From Verrucomicrobiota bacterium (lineage in GTDB: Bacteria; Verrucomicrobiota; Verrucomicrobiia; Limisphaerales; VHCN01): DNA of 33,043 bases. The stretch spans positions 1 to 33,043 of the forward strand of contig VHCN01000035.1 in NCBI GenBank assembly GCA_016871675.1. Direction: 5' to 3'. Under the pieces are notes generated by a model. That model did not search any database. It saw only the letters and a list, made by a program, of their open reading frames with translations, and had not been told where the DNA came from. Each line of letters starts with the position of its first letter. Position 1 is the first letter of the stretch. Of this stretch, positions 1 to 8,965 are shown one piece after another. A program made the position numbers and the translations under genes.

Positions 1-1087
1 CAAGGCGAAGGCCGACGCTGCACTTGCCGCGAAGGCCAAAGTCGATGCCGAGCGCAAAGCCAAGGCCGACGCCGAGATGGCTGCAAAAAGCAAGTCCGCC
101 GCGGAAGCCCGCGCCACCGCGCAGACCGAGCGCGAACTTCGCGCCAAGCTCGAGGCCGACAAAAAGGCTCTCGACGAAGCCGCCAAGAAGGCCGCCGCCC
201 AGGCCAAGGCCGCCGAAGCGCTTCGCGTCAAGACCGAGGCCGAGGCCCGCAAAGCAGCCGATGCGCGCATGAACAAGGAAGCCGAGGAGAAGCAGCGCGC
301 CGAGATGGCCCGTGTCGCCGAGGCGAAGGCAAAGGCCAAGGCCCTTGAAGAGCAGTTGATGCGCGACAAGGTCCGCGCCGAGGCCGAAAAGCAACTCCGC
401 GAAAAGGCCGAGCGCGAAGCCCGGGCCAAGCTCGAGGCCGAGGCCCGCGCCGCAGCCATCGCCGCAGCCAAGGCCACCCCGCCGACCAAGGCCGTCACAC
501 CGCCGCCCGTGAAGACCACGACGCCGCCGGCCATGACGACCAAGACCCCCACGCCGCCGCCCGTCAAACCGACGGTGGACACTTCGAAGGCAAAGGCCGA
601 CGACATCCGCCGTGCCGAGGAGCGCCTTCAGGCGCAGCAACTCGCCGATGCCGCGAAGGCCCGCAAGGCCGAGGAAGAGGCCAAGAAGAAAGCCGAGGCC
701 GCAGCGAAAGTGAAAGCCGACGCCGACAAGCGCGCCGCGGCCGACGCCGAGCGCAAGGCCAAGGCCGACGCCGAGGCCAAGACTCGCGCCGACGCGAAGG
801 CGAAGCAGGAACTCGAGGCGAAGCTGCGTGACATGAATAAGAAGCGCGAAGCGGAGGCCGCCGCCGCCGCCAAGAAGGCAGGAACGCCGCCGCCGGTGAA
901 AACTGGAACAGCCGCGGCTGCCGCGAGCCCGAAGGCCGCCCCCTTGAGCCCGAGCGCCGCCATCGTTGCGAACACCAAGAAATCCAAGCAGCAGCGGCTG
1001 GCCGAACTGCTCCAGCTCTACAAGACCGACAAGATCACACCGCGCGAATACTTCCAGGCGCGCGCGAAGATCATCGAGGAGCCGTAA
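1..1087 (+). CDS. Ala/Lys/Glu-rich coiled-coil protein with SHOCT-like tail (5' truncated)
   Basis: The reading frame is open from base 2 to the TAA at 1085-1087, so the gene starts left of the window; an internal ATG at 77 is probably not its start. Almost all of the visible protein is charged and alanine-rich with repeated KAKADAEAK-like units, as expected for a long coiled coil or TolA-like stalk. It is broken by a Thr/Pro-rich linker around bases 475-580 and a second one around 880-960. The last ~35 residues (KQQRLAELLQLYKTDKITPREYF and following) resemble a SHOCT short C-terminal domain: a leucine-rich helix, a turn with K-I-T, then a second helix. SHOCT tails are thought to mediate oligomerisation or binding. 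Low complexity makes homology assignment unreliable and no catalytic function can be read. A strong terminator follows directly. Confidence 0.75.
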   Translation, partial: KAKADAALAAKAKVDAERKAKADAEMAAKSKSAAEARATAQTERELRAKLEADKKALDEAAKKAAAQAKAAEALRVKTEAEARKAADARMNKEAEEKQRAEMARVAEAKAKAKALEEQLMRDKVRAEAEKQLREKAEREARAKLEAEARAAAIAAAKATPPTKAVTPPPVKTTTPPAMTTKTPTPPPVKPTVDTSKAKADDIRRAEERLQAQQLADAAKARKAEEEAKKKAEAAAKVKADADKRAAADAERKAKADAEAKTRADAKAKQELEAKLRDMNKKREAEAAAAAKKAGTPPPVKTGTAAAAASPKAAPLSPSAAIVANTKKSKQQRLAELLQLYKTDKITPREYFQARAKIIEEP

Positions 1088-1106
1088 GCCGCGGCGCCCC
1101 CTTCAC

Positions 1107-1132
1107 AACCCGCCGGCCCGGGCCGGCGGGTT
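1107..1132 (+). terminator. Rho-independent terminator after the coiled-coil gene
   Basis: A perfect 26-base inverted repeat (half-site AACCCGCCGGCCC) starts 20 bases after the TAA at 1087. It is followed by TTTTTCTTT. The very GC-rich stem and the T-run on the + strand are typical of an intrinsic terminator. Confidence 0.85.
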
Positions 1133-1191
1133 TTTCTTTGCAAGCGTTGGCTTGCGTTCGTGAATCCCCGCGCCACCATGGCCGCAAGCCC

Positions 1192-2037
1192 ATGCCGGCC
1201 CGCGTTTCAAGCATCTCCTGCGCGCTGCTCGCGCTCGCGTTCGCCCCGCCCTTCGTCGCGGCAAGGACCGACACTCCAAAGCCCGACGACGCGCGGCCCT
1301 CGCCCGCCGAGTTGCTGACCAACCTGCTCGCGCGCGCCGCGCTCGTCTCGACGCAGGGTTACCGGACCCAGTTCACATTCACGAAGGTCCGCGTCACCGA
1401 GGAACTCGACAGCAAGGGGAAGGTCACCGAGAAGCAGGAGAGCGCGTTCGAGGTCGTGCCCGTGAATGGCCGGCTCTTCAGCCGCCTCGTGTCGGAGAAC
1501 GGCAAACCCGCCACGGCGAAGCAGCGCAAGGCCGAGGAGGAACGCGAGCGCAAGCTGCGCGCCGCCGCGCCGCCGGACCCGGCCGCGGGGAAGTCGCCTG
1601 CGAACTCGAAGCGCGACTACTCGGTTTCACCCGAGCTGCTCGAGCGATTCACGTTTGCAACCACGGGCCGCGAGATCGTGAACGGACGCGATTCGTGGGT
1701 GCTGACCTTCGAGCCGCGCAGCGCGGACCTGCCGGTGAGGAAAACCGCGGACCGGTTTCTGAACAAGGTCGCGGGCAAGGTGTGGATTGACGCCGCCGAG
1801 CACGAGATCGCCCGCATCGAGGTCCGGCTCACCGACCGCGTGGATCTCGTCGCCGGGATCATCGCGAGCCTCAAGAAGTTCGACATGCGGTTCGAGCAGC
1901 GGCGGCTGGAATCCGGCGCGTGGTTCAACACGCTCACCGAGGCGAGCATCGAGGCGCGGCAGTTGGTGATGAACAAGCGGGTCCACTTCACGGAGAAGTC
2001 GGGTGACTTCAAGAAAGTCGCCGCGCCCGCGAAGTAG
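1192..2037 (+). CDS. Secreted LolA/LppX-like hypothetical protein
   Basis: A 281-residue protein. I chose the ATG at 1192 because it gives a clean Sec signal peptide (MPARVSSISCALLALAFAPP, probable cleavage after FVAA); an upstream in-frame ATG at 1138 lies in the terminator tail. The mature part has a basic segment rich in K/R/E (about residues 95-125), then a region with GREIVNGRDSWVLTFEP and GKVWIDAAEHEIARIEVRL. Alternating strands of this kind recall the half-barrel of LolA/LppX/outer-membrane lipoprotein-sorting proteins. The similarity is one of pattern, not of diagnostic residues, so a role in lipid or lipoprotein handling is only a suggestion. It is convergent with the rluD-family gene, with six bases between the stops. 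Confidence 0.7.
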   Translation: MPARVSSISCALLALAFAPPFVAARTDTPKPDDARPSPAELLTNLLARAALVSTQGYRTQFTFTKVRVTEELDSKGKVTEKQESAFEVVPVNGRLFSRLVSENGKPATAKQRKAEEERERKLRAAAPPDPAAGKSPANSKRDYSVSPELLERFTFATTGREIVNGRDSWVLTFEPRSADLPVRKTADRFLNKVAGKVWIDAAEHEIARIEVRLTDRVDLVAGIIASLKKFDMRFEQRRLESGAWFNTLTEASIEARQLVMNKRVHFTEKSGDFKKVAAPAK

Positions 2038-2043
2038 CCGCGG

Positions 2044-2991
2044 TCAGCCGGCCTTCAGCGCCGCAAGCGCGTCCGAAAAATCCCCCGGCCACGGCGCGGT
2101 GCACGCGACGCTTTTGCCCGAGCGCGGATGCTTGAACTGAAGCGCGCGCGCGTGCAGGAGCTGGCGCGGCGGCTTGTAGGAGGTCAGTTCGGTGACGCGC
2201 TCGGTGCGGCGCCGGCCATAGACGAGATCGCCGAGCACGGGATGGCCGATGTGCTGGAAGTGCACGCGAATCTGGTGCGTGCGGCCCGTGTGCAGCTCGA
2301 TCTCGACGAACGACGCCTCCCGCAGGTGCCGCAGCAGCCGGAAGCTCGTTCGTGCCTCGCGGCCCTTGTCGAGCACGGCCATCTTCTTGCGCTGGCTCGG
2401 GTGCCGCGCGATGGGCTTTTCGATGCAGCCGGAGGGGTTCACGAGTTCGCCGCACACGATGCCGTGGTAAATCTTCCTGACGTGCCGCACGGCGAACTGG
2501 GTCGAGAGCGCGAGGTGGGTCTCGTCGTTCTTTGCCACCGCGAGGCAGCCGCTGGTGTCGCGGTCGAGCCGGTGCACGATGCCCGGCCGCGCCACGCCCG
2601 CGATGCCGCTCAACTGCCCGCGGCAGTGGTGGAGCAGCGCGTTGACGAGCGTGTGCTCCTCGTGCCCCGCGGAAGGATGCACCACCAGCCCCGGCGGCTT
2701 GTTCAGCACGAGCACACACTCGTCCTCGAACAGGATGTCGAGCGGGATGGACTCGGGCTGCGCCTTGTCCGGCTTGGTCGCGGGCCATCGGATGGTCACG
2801 ACTTCGCCGGCGCGCGGCGCATGGGTGGCCTTGACCTTGCGGCCGTTGACGAGGATGTCGCCGTCCTCGATAAGCCGCTGCAGCGTGCCGCGCGACACCG
2901 CGCCAAAGACCGTGGCGAGATGACGATCGAGCCGCTCGCCCGGGAGCGAACGGTCGAAGGTGATGCTGTCGGCGCGTCCGGGGGTCTGCAC
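2044..2991 (-). CDS. rluD: RluD-family 23S rRNA pseudouridine synthase
   Basis: A 315-residue protein that isomerises uridine to pseudouridine in large-subunit rRNA. Residues ~15-70 form an S4 RNA-binding domain (GERLDRHLATVFGAVSRGTL, then DGDILVNGRKVK). The catalytic domain follows, with NKPPGLVVHPSAGHEE and the hallmark RPGIVHRLDRDTSG, whose Asp is the catalytic residue. The later ELHTGRTHQIRVHFQHIGHPVLGD block is also typical of the RluA/RluD family. The start is a GTG at 2991, 12 bases after the stop of lgt, so the two genes are probably cotranscribed. The family is certain; which uridines are modified (RluD versus RluC/RluA type) is not decided by sequence alone. Confidence 0.93.
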   Translation of the reverse strand: MQTPGRADSITFDRSLPGERLDRHLATVFGAVSRGTLQRLIEDGDILVNGRKVKATHAPRAGEVVTIRWPATKPDKAQPESIPLDILFEDECVLVLNKPPGLVVHPSAGHEEHTLVNALLHHCRGQLSGIAGVARPGIVHRLDRDTSGCLAVAKNDETHLALSTQFAVRHVRKIYHGIVCGELVNPSGCIEKPIARHPSQRKKMAVLDKGREARTSFRLLRHLREASFVEIELHTGRTHQIRVHFQHIGHPVLGDLVYGRRRTERVTELTSYKPPRQLLHARALQFKHPRSGKSVACTAPWPGDFSDALAALKAG

Positions 2992-3003
2992 GGGGGCGAT
3001 GGC

Positions 3004-3873
3004 TCAGGTCTTTTGCGACGTGGACGAAGCCGGTCTTGGCGTCACCGGGACTTCGCTGTCGCCCGGTGGTTGCGCCCGCGCGGGTCGCAACTTCCAATAC
3101 AGAATCGCACCCGCGAGAAAAATCCCCGCGCTCACAAGCTGACCCGGCGTGAGTCCGAGGAACAACTTCCCCGGCGCGTAATCCCCGCGGAACAATTCCA
3201 CGAACGCGCGTAACGGCGCGTAGCCGACGAGGTAAAGCGCGAAGACCTGCCCGTCGAACTTGCGGTGGCGGAACCGCCACGCGAGCGCGCCGAAGAGCGC
3301 GAGGTTGAGCAGCGCCTCATACACCTGCGTCGGATGCACGGGCAGAGAGGCGGCACCGGGCGCGACAAGATGGAGGCTCGCGTGGTGAATGGATGCGGGC
3401 GCGCCGGCTGGGAAACTCACGCCCCACGAAAGCCCGTCGGCCGCGCGGCCAAAACAGCATCCCGTCATCAGGCAGCCGATCCGGCCGAAAACGTGCCCGA
3501 GCGCAACGCTGGGCGCGAGCACGTCGGCGAATCTCCAGACGGGCAGTCGTTTCCGGCGCAGGTGCACGATCCCCAAAATCGTCGCGCCGATGAGCCCGCC
3601 GTAAAAAACCACGCCGCTGCGGAACGCGAACACGTTCCAGAAGGGCTGCCCCGCAAACTCCTCGCGCCAGTAGGTGATGACGTAAAGGGCGCGCGCGCCG
3701 ACGATCCCGCCGAGCACAATCCAGAACGTGGCGTCCGCGACGTCCTCCGGCTTCAGGCCCGCGCGCGGAGCGCGGCGGGTGGCGGTCCAGATGCCCGTGA
3801 GCAGCCCGAGCGCGACAAGCACGCCATACCACTTGATCTCGAGCGATCCGATGGTGAAGGCGGTCTCGTGCAT
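3004..3873 (-). CDS. lgt: Prolipoprotein diacylglyceryl transferase
   Basis: A 289-residue inner-membrane enzyme that moves diacylglycerol from phosphatidylglycerol onto the lipobox cysteine of prolipoproteins, the first step of lipoprotein maturation. Several hydrophobic helices are visible. Family landmarks are WYGVLVALGLLTG near the N-terminus, FYGGLIGA around residue 90, the Lgt signature region GHVFGRIGCLMTGCCFGR around 125-142, HPTQVYEALLNL around 179-190, and RAFVELFRGD near 225. The signature here reads GCLMTGCCFGR, with extra cysteines where many homologues have NFINGE-like residues; this variant is also seen outside Proteobacteria. The gene lies upstream of the rluD-family gene in the same transcript. 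Its substrates may include the two lipoproteins encoded near 17 kb. Confidence 0.94.
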   Translation of the reverse strand: MHETAFTIGSLEIKWYGVLVALGLLTGIWTATRRAPRAGLKPEDVADATFWIVLGGIVGARALYVITYWREEFAGQPFWNVFAFRSGVVFYGGLIGATILGIVHLRRKRLPVWRFADVLAPSVALGHVFGRIGCLMTGCCFGRAADGLSWGVSFPAGAPASIHHASLHLVAPGAASLPVHPTQVYEALLNLALFGALAWRFRHRKFDGQVFALYLVGYAPLRAFVELFRGDYAPGKLFLGLTPGQLVSAGIFLAGAILYWKLRPARAQPPGDSEVPVTPRPASSTSQKT

Positions 3874-3958
3874 GTGAGGTCGAAACTACCGTGTCGCGCC
3901 GGGGCGCGCAAAGGCGCAATCGAAGCGGGCGAATCGCCCCGCAGGGCTCGGCAGCCCA

Positions 3959-4861
3959 TCACATCAACTTCAAGAGCGTGTCGGCCATCTCGCTCGGGGT
4001 GGCGGCGACGCCGATGCCGGCGGCTTTGAATGCGGCGATCTTCGCGGCGGCGGTTCCTTTGCCGCCGCTGATGATTGCTCCCGCGTGGCCCATCCGGCGT
4101 CCGGGCGGCGCCGTCGCACCCGCGATGAACCCGGCGACGGGCTTCTTGCCGTGTTTCGCGATCCACTCGGCGGCTTCCTCCTCCGCGCTGCCGCCAATCT
4201 CGCCGATCATGATGATGCCGGTCGTTTCGGGGTCGGCGTTGAAGAGCTTGATGATGTCGAGGTGCGAGGTGCCGTTGACCGGGTCGCCGCCGATGCCGAT
4301 GCACGTGCTCTGCCCGACGCCGCGCGAGGTGAGCTGCCACACCGCCTCGTAGGTGAGTGTGCCGCTGCGCGACACGACGCCGATGTTGCCCTGCTTGTGG
4401 ATGTATCCGGGCGCGATGCCGATGCGGCAGCCGCCGTGCGAATCCTTGCCCGTGCCGGGCGTGACGATGCCGGGGCAGTTCGGCCCGATGAGCCGGGTCC
4501 TGGAGTTGCCCTCCATCGCGCGTTTCACCTTCACCATGTCGTTGACGGGAATGCCCTCGGTGATGGCGACGACGAGATCAAGCCCTGCGTCCACGCCTTC
4601 GAGGATCGCATCCGCGGCGAAAGGCGGCGGAACGAACACCGCGCTTGCGGTCGCGCCGGTCTGCTTCACGGCGTCGGCGACGGTGTCGAAGATGGGTACC
4701 TTCGCGCCGCCGTGCTCGAAGCACTGGCCGCCCTTGCCGGGCGTGACGCCGGCGACGAGCTGGGTGCCGTAGTCAAGGGAGAGCTTGGCGTGGCGCGCAC
4801 CGAATTCGCCGGTGATGCCTTGGACAAGAAGTTTGGTTTGAGGAGTGACGAGGATGGCCAT
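3959..4861 (-). CDS. sucD: Succinate-CoA ligase, alpha subunit
   Basis: A 300-residue subunit of succinyl-CoA synthetase, which interconverts succinyl-CoA and succinate with NTP formation in the TCA cycle. The N-terminal CoA-binding Rossmann domain begins with [20 protein letters not shown]. The C-terminal ligase domain contains [11 protein letters not shown] and the phosphohistidine loop [17 protein letters not shown], with the histidine near residue 259. Length and motif order match SucD of other bacteria. It starts 23 bases after the stop of sucC, the usual sucC-sucD arrangement. The protein ends ...LLKLM with a stop at 3959-3961. Confidence 0.97.
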   Translation of the reverse strand: MAILVTPQTKLLVQGITGEFGARHAKLSLDYGTQLVAGVTPGKGGQCFEHGGAKVPIFDTVADAVKQTGATASAVFVPPPFAADAILEGVDAGLDLVVAITEGIPVNDMVKVKRAMEGNSRTRLIGPNCPGIVTPGTGKDSHGGCRIGIAPGYIHKQGNIGVVSRSGTLTYEAVWQLTSRGVGQSTCIGIGGDPVNGTSHLDIIKLFNADPETTGIIMIGEIGGSAEEEAAEWIAKHGKKPVAGFIAGATAPPGRRMGHAGAIISGGKGTAAAKIAAFKAAGIGVAATPSEMADTLLKLM

Positions 4862-4884
4862 GGGAAAAGTGTGTTGAGGTTGCG

Positions 4885-6090
4885 TTACTTCGCCACGGCC
4901 TTGACCATCTTCTGCGCCGCGTCGGCCATGGAGTCGCCGGTGATGAGGGTGAGGCCGCTTTCGGCCAACGTCTTCTTGCCGGCGGCGACGTTGTTGCCTT
5001 CGAGGCGGACGACGAGCGGGAGTTTCAAGCCGGTCTCTTTCACCGCGGCGACGATGCCGGTGGCGATGACGTTGCAGTCCATGATGCCGCCGAAGATGTT
5101 CACGAGGATGCCCTTTACGTTCGGGTCGCTGAGGATGATCTTGAAGGCTGCAGTGACCTGCTCCTTGCTCGCGCCGCCGCCGACATCGAGGAAGTTCGCC
5201 GGGTTGCCGCCGTAGTGCTGGATGATGTCCATCGTGGACATCGCGAGGCCTGCGCCATTGACGAGGCAGGCGATGGAGCCGTCGAGCTTGATGTAGTTGA
5301 GCTGAAACTTGCTCGCCTCGATCTCGAGCGGCGCCTCCTCGGCAAGGTCGCGCATCGCCATGATGTCCTTGTGGCGGAAGAGCGCGTTGTCATCGAGCGA
5401 GATTTTCGCGTCCACGGCGACGACGGTTTCCTTGCCGTCGGGCGTGGCGATGATGCACAGCGGGTTGATCTCGACCATCGAGGCGTCGCATTCCCACCAC
5501 GTCTTGTAAACGCCGGGCAGCAGCTTCACGCCGGCGTTGAAGGCGTCGCCCCTGAGTCGGAGCGCGGCGGCGATCTTGCGCGCCTGATACGGCATCATGC
5601 CGACGGCGGGATCGATGTGCTCCTTGAAGATTTTCTCCGGCGTCTTTTCGGCGACTTCCTCGATGTCCACGCCGCCCTCGGTGCTGGCCATGATGAGCGG
5701 ACGGGAGTTGCCGCGGTCGAGCAGGACGGCGAGGTAAAGCTCCTTCTTGATGTTTGGCGCGGCGGCGACGAGCAGGGTGCTGACGAGGCGGCCGTCAGGA
5801 CCGGTCTGTTTGGTGACGAGCACGTTGCCGAGCATCGCCGTGGCAAGGTCCTTGGCTTCGGCGGCGGTCTTGCAAAGTTTCACGCCACCCTTGAAGCCGC
5901 TCTTGAAGGTGCCTTTGCCGCGTCCACCCGCGTGAATTTGGGATTTCACAACCAGCATCTTGTGGCCGGCGGCGACAAGTTTTTGGGCGGCGGCGAAAGC
6001 CTCATCGGGCGTCTTGCAGACGTCACCGTCGGGCACGGCGACGCCATATTGCGTGAGGAGTTGCTTGGCCTGGTATTCGTGGATGTTCAT
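4885..6090 (-). CDS. sucC: Succinate-CoA ligase, beta subunit
   Basis: A 401-residue ADP/GDP-forming subunit with an N-terminal ATP-grasp fold. It starts [20 protein letters not shown], an almost invariant SucC beginning. It continues with [19 protein letters not shown] (nucleotide-binding loop), [48 protein letters not shown] and [18 protein letters not shown], all typical of the family. It is the first gene of the sucCD pair. Upstream, 73 bases separate it from the divergent DUF4190-type gene. No strong Shine-Dalgarno sequence is visible, which is common in this window. Confidence 0.97.
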   Translation of the reverse strand: MNIHEYQAKQLLTQYGVAVPDGDVCKTPDEAFAAAQKLVAAGHKMLVVKSQIHAGGRGKGTFKSGFKGGVKLCKTAAEAKDLATAMLGNVLVTKQTGPDGRLVSTLLVAAAPNIKKELYLAVLLDRGNSRPLIMASTEGGVDIEEVAEKTPEKIFKEHIDPAVGMMPYQARKIAAALRLRGDAFNAGVKLLPGVYKTWWECDASMVEINPLCIIATPDGKETVVAVDAKISLDDNALFRHKDIMAMRDLAEEAPLEIEASKFQLNYIKLDGSIACLVNGAGLAMSTMDIIQHYGGNPANFLDVGGGASKEQVTAAFKIILSDPNVKGILVNIFGGIMDCNVIATGIVAAVKETGLKLPLVVRLEGNNVAAGKKTLAESGLTLITGDSMADAAQKMVKAVAK

Positions 6091-6163
6091 GGCGATGAAT
6101 TTAAGCTTGCGAAATCTTCCGGGGATTCAATGATGCGCGCGTCACCGGGAATCCTTCCAATCT

Positions 6164-6427
6164 ATGAAACCACATCGCGGAACACTCATCCTCGTCTTGG
6201 GCATCCTCGGGTTGGTCGTTTGCGGTCCCCTAGGCATTGCCGCCTGGATCATGGGTAATGGCGACCTCAAGCAAATGGATGGCGGCACCATGGACCCCAG
6301 CGGCCGGGGCACGACCAACGCCGGGCGCATCTGTGGCATGATCGCCACACTGTTGATGGTGTTGGCGGTGGTGGCGTTGATCGCGATGGTGGCGCTGGGT
6401 GTGCTCGGCGCGGCAGCCTCGCGTTGA
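6164..6427 (+). CDS. DUF4190-like small membrane protein
   Basis: An 87-residue protein with two hydrophobic segments (about 7-30 and 58-83) joined by a short polar loop. The first is TLILVLGILGLVVCGPLGIAAWIMGNGDL; the loop contains the G-x-M-D-P-x-G-R-G-x-T-x-A-G-R pattern that is characteristic of DUF4190 proteins. These are small two-helix membrane proteins of unknown function. It stands between the divergent sucC and the convergent gltA (41 bases between stops) and has no partner on its strand, so context gives no role. The coding call is secure; the function is unknown. Confidence 0.8.
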   Translation: MKPHRGTLILVLGILGLVVCGPLGIAAWIMGNGDLKQMDGGTMDPSGRGTTNAGRICGMIATLLMVLAVVALIAMVALGVLGAAASR

Positions 6428-6468
6428 TCCGCGCCGCCGCGGCACGTTGGTCCGGCGCATAGGAGACC

Positions 6469-7599
6469 TCACCGCTGGTCCTTCGGCACGACCTTTAAGC
6501 CGACCGGCCCGGTGTAAACGGACTGCGGGCGGATGAGGCGGTTGTCGGCGAGTTGCTCCAGGACGTGCGCGGTCCAGCCACTCGTGCGCGAGATGGCGAA
6601 AATGGGAGTGAACAGGTCGGTCGGAACGCCGAGCGAGTAATAGACCGTGGCGGAGTAGAAATCCACGTTCGCATGGAGGTTCTTGCGCTGGAGCATCAAC
6701 TCGGCGATGCGCTCGGACATCTGGATCCACTTGGGCTCGCCGAGTTGCGAGCTGAGCACCTGCGCCATGCGCTTGAGGTGCGGCGCGCGCGGGTCGAGCA
6801 CCTTGTAAACACGGTGGCCGATGCCCATGATTTTTTTCTTCTGCGCAAGCGCGTCCTCGACCCATGCGTCCACTTTGTCCGCGTCGCCGATTTCCTGGAG
6901 CATCTTGATGACGCCCTCGTTGGCGCCGCCGTGGAGCGGCCCCTTGAGCGTGCCGATCGCGGACGTGATCGCTGAATACATGTCGCTGAGCGTCGCGATG
7001 GTGACGCGCGCGCTGAAGGTGGAGGCGTTCATGCCGTGGTCCGCGTGCAGCACGTAGCACACGTCCATTGTTGCCTCCATGTCCTTGGTCGGCTTTTCGC
7101 CGTTGATCATCCAGAGGAAGTTGGCCGCCTCGCCAAGCGATGGGTCGGGGTGGATGAGCTCCTTCTTTTGCCGCGACCGGTGGAAGTAGGCGGTAACGAC
7201 GGGCACCTGCGCGATGAGGCGGCGGGCCTTGCGACGCTGCGAATCCATGTCGTCGTCGTCGCACGTCGTGTCGAAGCACCCGAGCGCGGAGACGGCGGTG
7301 CGCAACGCGTGCATCGGCGGCGTGGTCTTGGGGAGCTTCTTGATGATGTCAATGACGCCCTTGGGAATCTCGCGATATGCGGTGAGCGCGCTCTTGAGTT
7401 CGGTCAATTCGGCGGCGTTGGGCAGGTGGCCGTGATGGAGCAGGTGGACGACTTCCTCGTAGGTGACTTTGCCGGCGAGTTCGTTGATGTCGTAGCCGCA
7501 ATAGATGAGCTGGCCGATGTCGCCGCGCACGTCACTAAGCCGCGTGTGCGCGGCGATGATGCCCTCGAGACCCTTGGAAACCGGCGCCGGGATGCTCAT
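6469..7599 (-). CDS. gltA: Citrate synthase
   Basis: A 376-residue enzyme that condenses acetyl-CoA and oxaloacetate to citrate. Catalytic landmarks are visible: VLHADHGMNASTFSARV around 183-199, KGPLHGGANEGVIKML around 219-234 with the substrate-binding His, and GIGHRVYKVLDPRAPHLK around 259-275 with the second His. The frame stays open upstream to 7791, but I set the start at the ATG at 7599 because conservation begins there (MSIPAPVSKGLEGI) and a promoter lies just upstream. The size is that of the short ~370-residue bacterial type, so a 2-methylcitrate synthase activity cannot be excluded. It neighbours sucCD, making a small TCA group. Confidence 0.93.
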   Translation of the reverse strand: MSIPAPVSKGLEGIIAAHTRLSDVRGDIGQLIYCGYDINELAGKVTYEEVVHLLHHGHLPNAAELTELKSALTAYREIPKGVIDIIKKLPKTTPPMHALRTAVSALGCFDTTCDDDDMDSQRRKARRLIAQVPVVTAYFHRSRQKKELIHPDPSLGEAANFLWMINGEKPTKDMEATMDVCYVLHADHGMNASTFSARVTIATLSDMYSAITSAIGTLKGPLHGGANEGVIKMLQEIGDADKVDAWVEDALAQKKKIMGIGHRVYKVLDPRAPHLKRMAQVLSSQLGEPKWIQMSERIAELMLQRKNLHANVDFYSATVYYSLGVPTDLFTPIFAISRTSGWTAHVLEQLADNRLIRPQSVYTGPVGLKVVPKDQR

Positions 7600-7642
7600 G
7601 AAAATCGTTTCGTTACGGTATTTCCCTCTGAAAAGTCGGGGC

Positions 7643-7671
7643 AATTTAGGCAGGGGGCATGGGAGCGTCAA
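7643..7671 (-). promoter_or_regulatory. Sigma70-type promoter of gltA
   Basis: On the minus strand a -35 box TTGACG (7671-7666) is followed by a 17-base spacer and a -10 box TAAATT (7648-7643). The -35 box matches the consensus at 5 of 6 positions and the -10 at 4 of 6. Transcription would begin near 7636, giving a leader of about 37 bases before the ATG at 7599, which supports the chosen gltA start. Confidence 0.55.
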
Positions 7672-7738
7672 CGTGTTTCCCGTTTGATGCGCGGCGTCGA
7701 AGCATACGCCAAATCGCCCGCGAAACCCTCGCTGGAAT

Positions 7739-8914
7739 CTACCGGCGATCCCGCGGCGCGGCCCGATGCACCCCAAGAACCGCGTCCGCAAGCGCGGCCC
7801 AATCCTCCGGCGGCGTTTCCCAGCCGCTGCTGAAACGCAGCACCCGGCCGGCGTCCGCCGCGCTGAAACCCATCGCCGTGAGCACGTGGCTCGGCTCCTC
7901 CTTGCCGCTCGCGCACGCGGAGCCGGTCGAGACGGCGAAGCCCGCCTTGTCGAGCTTCACCACCCAGCGCGACGGGCAGTCGTGGTCCGGCATCAGCGCC
8001 GACACCGTGTTCCAAAGCCGAGCCGATTTCGCGCCGACAATTTCCACGCCGGGCAGGCTCGCGATCAACGTCCTCTCAAACCGGCTGCGCACTTCAGACT
8101 GGACACCGGTCGCATCACACGGCTCGCTTCCGCACAAAGCTGTCTCCCGCACCTCCAGCGCCGCGACCATCGCCAGCACTCCCGGCACATTCTCCGTGCC
8201 CGCGCGGCGGCGCTCCTCCTGCGGCCCGCCATGAATCAGCGGCCGCACGCGGCCCTTCGAAGGGCACTTCAGGAAGCCGACGCCTTTCGGCCCGCCAAAC
8301 TTGTGGGCGCTGCCGCTGACGAAATCAATCTCGCCCAAGCCAGTGGCGGGCAGTTTGCCAACCCACTGCGTCGCGTCGCAGAAGAAGGGAATCTCCCGTT
8401 CGCGGCAGAGTGCCAGCACCCCGCGCCACGGTTGGAGCACGCCCGTCTCGTTGTTTGCCGCCATGAGGACGAGCGCGTCGGGGCGCTTCGCTGCCTTCGC
8501 GAGATTCCTGTCCAGCCACCCGAGGTCCACGACACCGTCGCGCGTGGCGGGGATTAGCAGGAGCCGGTTCTTGAACCAGTGCCGCGCAGCCTCAAGCACG
8601 CACGGGTGCTCGATGGCCGAGAGCCAGACTTCAGCTCGGGGCGGCAACGCGGCAGCGAAGTGATGGAGCGCCAGGTTCGCCGACTCGGTCGCGCCGCTGG
8701 TCCACACCAAGTCGAGCGCATCGCAGCCGAGAATTCGCGCGAGCTTTTCCCGCGCCCCGGCGAGCGCGGCATCCGCCCGCGCGCCGACGCGGTGCGGGCT
8801 GGAGGGGTTGCCGATGAACCTCTCCGTCGCATCGAGCCACGCCTGTCTCGCGGCGGGATGCAGCGGCGAAGTGGCGTTGTGGTCGAAGTAGGTCACCTGT
8901 CGCGGATTCGACAA
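7739..8914 (-). CDS. Cysteine desulfurase (NifS/IscS-like)
   Basis: A PLP enzyme that removes sulfur from cysteine for Fe-S cluster or thio-cofactor assembly. The frame is open much further upstream, but homology begins at TYFDHNATSPLHPAA. The best start is a TTG at 8914, preceded by GGAAGGGG at suitable spacing; a GTG at 8896 is the alternative. With the TTG start the protein has 391 residues. Landmarks: SGATESANLAL (~73-83), SAIEHPCVLE (~99-108), AANNETGVLQPW (~152-163), PLP-binding SGSAHKFGGPKG (Lys ~205), RRAGTENVPG (~237-246) and the catalytic loop STGSACASG (Cys ~334). No IscU/SufU scaffold lies nearby, so its sulfur acceptor cannot be read from context. It is divergent from the GcvH-like gene. 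Confidence 0.9.
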   Translation of the reverse strand: MSNPRQVTYFDHNATSPLHPAARQAWLDATERFIGNPSSPHRVGARADAALAGAREKLARILGCDALDLVWTSGATESANLALHHFAAALPPRAEVWLSAIEHPCVLEAARHWFKNRLLLIPATRDGVVDLGWLDRNLAKAAKRPDALVLMAANNETGVLQPWRGVLALCREREIPFFCDATQWVGKLPATGLGEIDFVSGSAHKFGGPKGVGFLKCPSKGRVRPLIHGGPQEERRRAGTENVPGVLAMVAALEVRETALCGSEPCDATGVQSEVRSRFERTLIASLPGVEIVGAKSARLWNTVSALMPDHDCPSRWVVKLDKAGFAVSTGSACASGKEEPSHVLTAMGFSAADAGRVLRFSSGWETPPEDWAALADAVLGVHRAAPRDRR

Positions 8915-8965
8915 CCAATCCCCTTCCTTTTCGAGCCTTTCTTTGGTTTCGTCTCGGCGCACGCG

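Noticed and set aside
2128-3213. A 361-codon plus-strand open frame opposite the rluD-family and lgt genes
   Set aside because: It is the antisense shadow of two clearly conserved genes; its translation has no domain pattern.
7600-7791. An upstream extension of the citrate synthase frame to a start at 7791
   Set aside because: The extra 64 residues have no similarity to citrate synthases and would run across the promoter; the ATG at 7599 fits better.
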